Shown: positions 59,606 to 64,000 of the stretch, piece by piece | Numbering within the stretch: position 1 is the first letter of the stretch | Layout of the letters: every line of letters begins with the position of its first letter | Source: Dromiciops gliroides | Taxonomy: Eukaryota; Chordata; Mammalia; Microbiotheria; Microbiotheriidae | Reading direction: 5' to 3' | Assembly (NCBI RefSeq): GCF_019393635.1 | Contig: NC_057862.1 | Coordinates: 701,037,825-701,101,824 of the forward strand | Length of the DNA: 64,000 nt | Translations under genes and position numbers: made by a program | Notes under the pieces: generated by a model | Told to the model about the DNA's origin: nothing | The model's database searches: none | The model's input: only the letters and a program-made list of their open reading frames with translations

Positions 59606-62040
59606 GTGAGCCCTACCCTCAGAGGACACACTCAGCTTGCCTAACCCGCTCCTCATGGGAGTCCTTCAGACACGTGAGCATAACTCTCACGATCGAGTCG
59701 CTGCCCTCCTTCTCCCCGCCAGCCAACCGAGCACGAGTATCCCGAGGGCCTGTCTCGCTACTCTCCCAGGATGAGCTCACTCGTTTCCCCGGGTTTCAGG
59801 CACACAACGCCCAGGCCTGACACTCTTCTCTTGATGACCTTCCCCTGGACTGCTGCTGTCCCTCACATCCTCAGCTCCTCCCCAGCCATCAATAAACCCT
59901 CCCCTCTTCTCTTTCCTCTTCAATGGGCTGCTTCCCTTCAGCCTCCCCTGGGGCTTGGGCCACAAGAGCCAGCGTCCCCTTTAGCCATCAGCCCATCACT
60001 TCTTTCCTTCCCTTCTCAGTCAAACTCCTGGGAAGAGCTGCCTATGCTCGCAGCTGGCGTTTCCTTTCCTCTCACTCTCTTCTCCACAGCCTGCACTTTC
60101 GCTGTAATCCTCTGGGCTGGTCTCACCCCACATCTCCAGGCCACTCCTCCAGCTCCTCAGATCTGCCTCATGAAGACAGGGGCACGAGGTCGTGCCCAGT
60201 GCTGGTGCCGTCCTCTGGACGTGAGGTGTGAGCAGGGCTGAGGACAGACCGAGGTGCCCTCTGCGGCCTGCCCCCAGAGGCCGTGCCACTCTTGATGTGG
60301 CAGCTGAGGCTGTGGTCCGCTAAGCCCCCCAAGTCTTTTCTGCACAGACTGTCTATAAAACTATGCTTCTCACTCTGTGTCATCCTCCTGGCTGTAGCCT
60401 GACGCACTGGCCTGCCAACAGCTTTCTGGGCCTAACTGCGGCCTCTCTACTTCTACTTTTAAGTGATTGTGGGCGGCTCCTGTCATTTTTAAGAGAACAC
60501 AGTCAACATAGACAGCAGCTGGGAGACAACCAAGGACAAGCTTGGTCTGAAAGAAGAACATGACAAGACACCTGCCCATGCTGAGAGGGGGCCACGGCTG
60601 TGGGCACCATAGGCGGTAGCATCAGTCTGAGGGTGGGTGGTTTTGGGCGTGGGGGTTGTTTTTGCTGGCTTTTTCCCTGGGCTATTCTCCCCATTTCCCT
60701 CTCCCTCTCCTTTTCCTCCCTTCCTTTCTTCCCCCCCTCCCCATCTGTGGCTGTCTGTCTCTAAGAATTCTTTGTTATAAAGAGTGGCTCTCTGAGAGGA
60801 GAAATGGAGAGGGTGGCTGGGGAAATCTACATAATGTAAAGACCAACAATATCAATAAAAAACCTGCCCAAAAGAATATATTCGATATAAAATTTTGGTT
60901 TTAGAACATCTTAACCAAAAGAAAAACATAGAACATCTTTTCTAAAGGCAACATGCTTAAAAGGGATTTAACTGGTCCAATATAATGTGACAATTAAGCA
61001 GGACCAAAAAGAATAATCCCAGGGAATGAAAGAAAAATGTAACCTGCCCCCCCTCTCAGATCCAATGACTTCCATGCAGCACCAAACCTCCAACATCCAC
61101 CTAAGTGAGCCAACCCTAAAAGGGGGCATCACCTGCCCTTAACAACTGGGAGGACAGATGGGTACAGAAGGCAAATGAAAATGGGAAAGGCCACGCTGAG
61201 GGCGGCTGTGTGTCCAAGCCCATGGCTATCCATGGCCCGGGGCCCAGGTGCCCCCTTCACTCTGCTCTTACCTCTTAAGAGCTTGGAAAAATGGATTTTT
61301 CTGACCACTCTCTCTTTATGTCCTGGGGCACTGAATTCCCACTATGTCCCAAAGAGACAGGGATTCTCTGCCCCCCTAAGTTCCCCACCTGGTCCATATC
61401 TCTGCTTATGACCTCAGAAAAGGGAAAACAGAGAGAGTCACTTGAGAAGGTGCCCATGCCTTTCTATAAAACAAGTGTCCAGTCATCTTGGCCCACAAGA
61501 GCTCAGTATGAGCAAGTTCCCATTCCTGGGCTAAGCTTTGGAGGCCTCCCCCCCAGCCTGATGCACCGCCTAGCTTTCCTCCCTTCCTTTCTCCCCTCAG
61601 GGTCAACAGGCCACCCCACTAAGAGCCACACCCTGCTATCCCCAACTTCTTGGGCTCATCCAGCAGGCCAGGCTGCAGGTAGAGATTGGCCGACTGAAAG
61701 GAAGCAGGGGACCATGAAGGACCACAGAACATATGCGAGAGCTGGAAACTTCCAAGCATTTTCCAGGGTGTTCTTAGAGCCCTCCCAATGGGCTGTCTAC
61801 TCTCCTCACTGGCCTTGGCAGTCGGGGTTAGCAGGATCCAGTGCTCCTGGCCAGAGCACATTGGCCTAGGGACTGGCCCGTGTGAGCAGAGATGCCCCAC
61901 TCCTAGAAGAAGGCATTTTCCATGATTTGGCTCAATGCCAGACAAGTGGCTCAATTGTTCACAGCATGGGACTCTGAAACCTTGTTACAGGGCACGGATC
62001 CCAAGGGCTCAAAAACAGAGGCACAAGTCTCATACGTGGA

Positions 62041-62052
<12 letters not shown>

Positions 62053-62106
<54 letters not shown>

Positions 62107-62130
62107 CAACAGCAGCAGCAGCAGCAGCAG
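62053..62130. repeat. (CA)n-(CAG)7 compound microsatellite
   Basis: TCTC then about 25 CA units, CAG CAA, and seven uninterrupted CAG (62110-62130). On the ITSN2 sense strand it reads CTG then TG. Confidence 0.96.
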
Positions 62131-62459
62131 CATGGTGGAGACACAGTGGGCACCCACTGATCAGGAAATGATAACAGATTATTACTGAGTCAAAAGAATC
62201 AAGGAAATAAAAAATTCAGAGAAGCCTGAGAAGCCTCCGATGAGCCACCACTGGAGAAATAAGCAGAAACAGAACATGAGATCCACGGGAACTCCTATAA
62301 GCTCCCTTGAAGAAGACCTAATCTTCATATTGGCAGAGGGTGGGGGAATCACTTGTTTTTGCTCCACGGATTTTCTCTGGGATGAAGAAGGGGTCAGTTC
62401 CTGGGGCCAGCTACTCAGAAATAACCACACTGGAGAGACTTTAAAAAAGCAAGCTGGCG

Positions 62460-62616
62460 GGGTAGCTAGGTGGTGCAGTGGATAGAGCACCGGCCCTATA
62501 GTCAGGAGGACCTGAGTTCAAATCCAGCAGCCTCAGACACTTAACACTTACTGACTGTGTGACCCATGGCAAGTCACTTAACCCCAACTGCCTCACCAAA
62601 ACAAAACAAAACAAAC
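62460..62616 (+). mobile_element. CORE/MIR-type SINE with 17-bp near-perfect duplication
   Basis: AAAAAAGCAAGCTGGCG at 62443-62459 and AAAAAAGCAAGTTGGCG at 62617-62633 flank it (one mismatch). The tail is CAAAACAAAACAAAACAAAC. Confidence 0.92.
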
Positions 62617-63725
62617 AAAAAAGCAAGTTGGCGTCAGATGGGTCAAAGCTCCGCCTGTATAGCATCTGTCCTGTGGGTCCCCTCCTGCCCACACCTGGAC
62701 CGCTCAGGGGAGTCTCACAGATGGTGGCCCCCCCTACCTGCCATCTGCACAACTGCAACCCTTTCCTCCCTAAGGCACGGGTCCAAGCCTGCCACGCCAC
62801 AGCCCAACAAGTGTGAAGACTCCTTCCTTCCAAGCTGGCTCCCACCAACCAGTGCCCTTCTTGGCCGCTCTTCCCACATCGGTCCGGAGCTTCTGCCTCC
62901 ATGCCTCCATGTAAGCTGGACGATACCCTTTCTCATCTCCCCGTGCGCTCCCTCACGATGTAGCTCGGGGTGCCTCCTGCAGGCCTCCAAAGGGACCGCG
63001 CCCCCGCCCCCCCACTTCCCCCCCATGGTAACTCCCTCTCTCGGCACTGATTTTAGGCAGACACGTTGCTTCCCTGGGGATAATTCCATTTTCAGCATAT
63101 CCCCAGAAACATGTGCCAGGCATGAAACTGGTGACCGAGCCAAATGGCACTGGCTAAGCCCAGGCTGCAAATGGGACCTGCTTTACACATCAGCCCAGGA
63201 ACGTGGGCAGAGCAGTGAAGGAAGGAGTGGAGCTAAGAGACAGATCAGGAGGCCACAGGATTGGGGGGTTGGGGGGGGGCAGAATGGCAGAGTCCCAAGG
63301 CTGATCCCACAGATGAAGGAGGAGCAGGAGTGTGGCAGATGGCCAAGACAGGGGGACCACCAGGGGCAGGAGCTGGGACAAAGAGAAGCAGGTTTCAGGC
63401 CTAAGGGACCAACATTTTCAACAGGAGCCAGGCTCAGTGGCCTCAGAGGTCCCTTTCCTAAGGAGGAGAGGGGAACAGGCACTCAGAAACTTCTCCAGGT
63501 CTCTGGCTGTGGGGACAGCAAGGGGAGAGGGGGACCTCTATCCCCACCCCAAGCAGGATGCAGGGCAATGCCAAGGCCAGGAGACAGGGCCGGGCTCTGT
63601 CTTTGGCTGACCCCTTCTGGGAGCAGTCCCCCAGGGTGCATCAATTCTCCCCCAGCAAGTCCCAAGCAAGTCCTTGTTAGAGTGGTGCTCATGTGCCTTG
63701 ACTTGCTTTGCTGCTCATTTCATCT

Positions 63726-63875
63726 TTCTTTTTTTTTTTGGTGAGGCAATTGGGGTTAAGTGACTTGCCCAGGGTCACATAGCCAGTAAGTGTCAAGTGT
63801 CTAAGGCCAGATTTGAACTCAGGTCCTCCTGACTCCAGGGCCGATGCTCTATCCACTGTGCTACCTAGCTTCCCC
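63726..63875 (-). mobile_element. CORE/MIR-type SINE, minus strand
   Basis: T tract then GGTGAGGCAATTGGGG and ending CTACCTAGCTTCCCC. CATTTCATCTTTCT at 63716 and CATTCCATCTTTCT at 63876 are the target duplication with one mismatch. Confidence 0.9.
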
Positions 63876-64000
63876 CATTCCATCTTTCTAAGAGGAAGGA
63901 CAGTCCCCTTTTGAACCTGATTCTGACCCACAAGGGGGAAGATGGGGGAAGTTGATGGCTGACAGAAGATAAGGCCTAGGGACAGCTTCTCTCTGGACAG

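Larger units (their letters stand above)
58312..64000 (-). other. ITSN2 intron upstream of the first exon seen
   Basis: 5.7 kb to the window edge. Contains CA microsatellites, a CAG run, a longer older SINE (59370-59605) and two young SINEs. No coiled-coil exon, EH exon or promoter recognised. The 392-codon open frame at 62566-63744 overlaps a SINE and has no domain. Confidence 0.6.

Noticed and set aside
62566..63744. 392-codon open frame, plus strand
   Set aside because: Starts inside a SINE, no domain, no homology recognised, antisense to an ITSN2 intron, with Ser/Pro/Gly-rich random composition.

Overview
The window is nuclear DNA from a mammal, almost certainly a marsupial. It has GT-AG introns, conserved vertebrate genes, LINE-1 3' ends and many copies of a CORE/MIR-type SINE that begins GGGGCAGCTAGGTGGC and ends in poly(A), which is typical of marsupial genomes. 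I cannot name the species from the sequence alone.

Two protein genes lie tail to tail. On the plus strand, about 2.9-14.7 kb, are the last exons of a FAM228-family gene. FAM228A is the best guess because it is the known neighbour of ITSN2 in mammals. On the minus strand, about 58.3-15.9 kb, are the last 23 coding exons of intersectin-2 (ITSN2). These 23 exons join in one open frame of 1,037 codons plus stop with no phase error. They carry the end of the coiled coil, five SH3 domains (A-E), the DH and PH domains of the Cdc42 exchange-factor module, and the terminal C2 domain. The EH domains and the promoter lie beyond position 64,000. The two genes' 3' ends are about 1.2 kb apart, with one SINE between them.

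The most informative regulatory region is the 12.6-kb ITSN2 intron between the SH3E exon (48217-48408) and the first DH exon (35507-35628). Reading through the SH3E donor gives only two more codons and then TAG, which would produce the short, SH3-only form of intersectin known in other mammals. The same intron holds two candidate poly(A) sites on the minus strand and long tracts that are pyrimidine-rich in the transcript. The intron between the second and third DH exons has CA arrays that supply 14 UGCAUG motifs to the transcript.

The rest is intronic or intergenic and is full of retrotransposons: SINEs with clear target-site duplications, three plus-strand L1 3' ends (one lodged inside a minus-strand L1), a probable solo LTR at about 4.5-4.9 kb, older MIR copies, a long dispersed repeat seen at least seven times, microsatellites and minisatellites. 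I found no operon, CRISPR array, RNA gene or new multi-gene system. The points worth checking concern isoform control, exon structure and repeat history.
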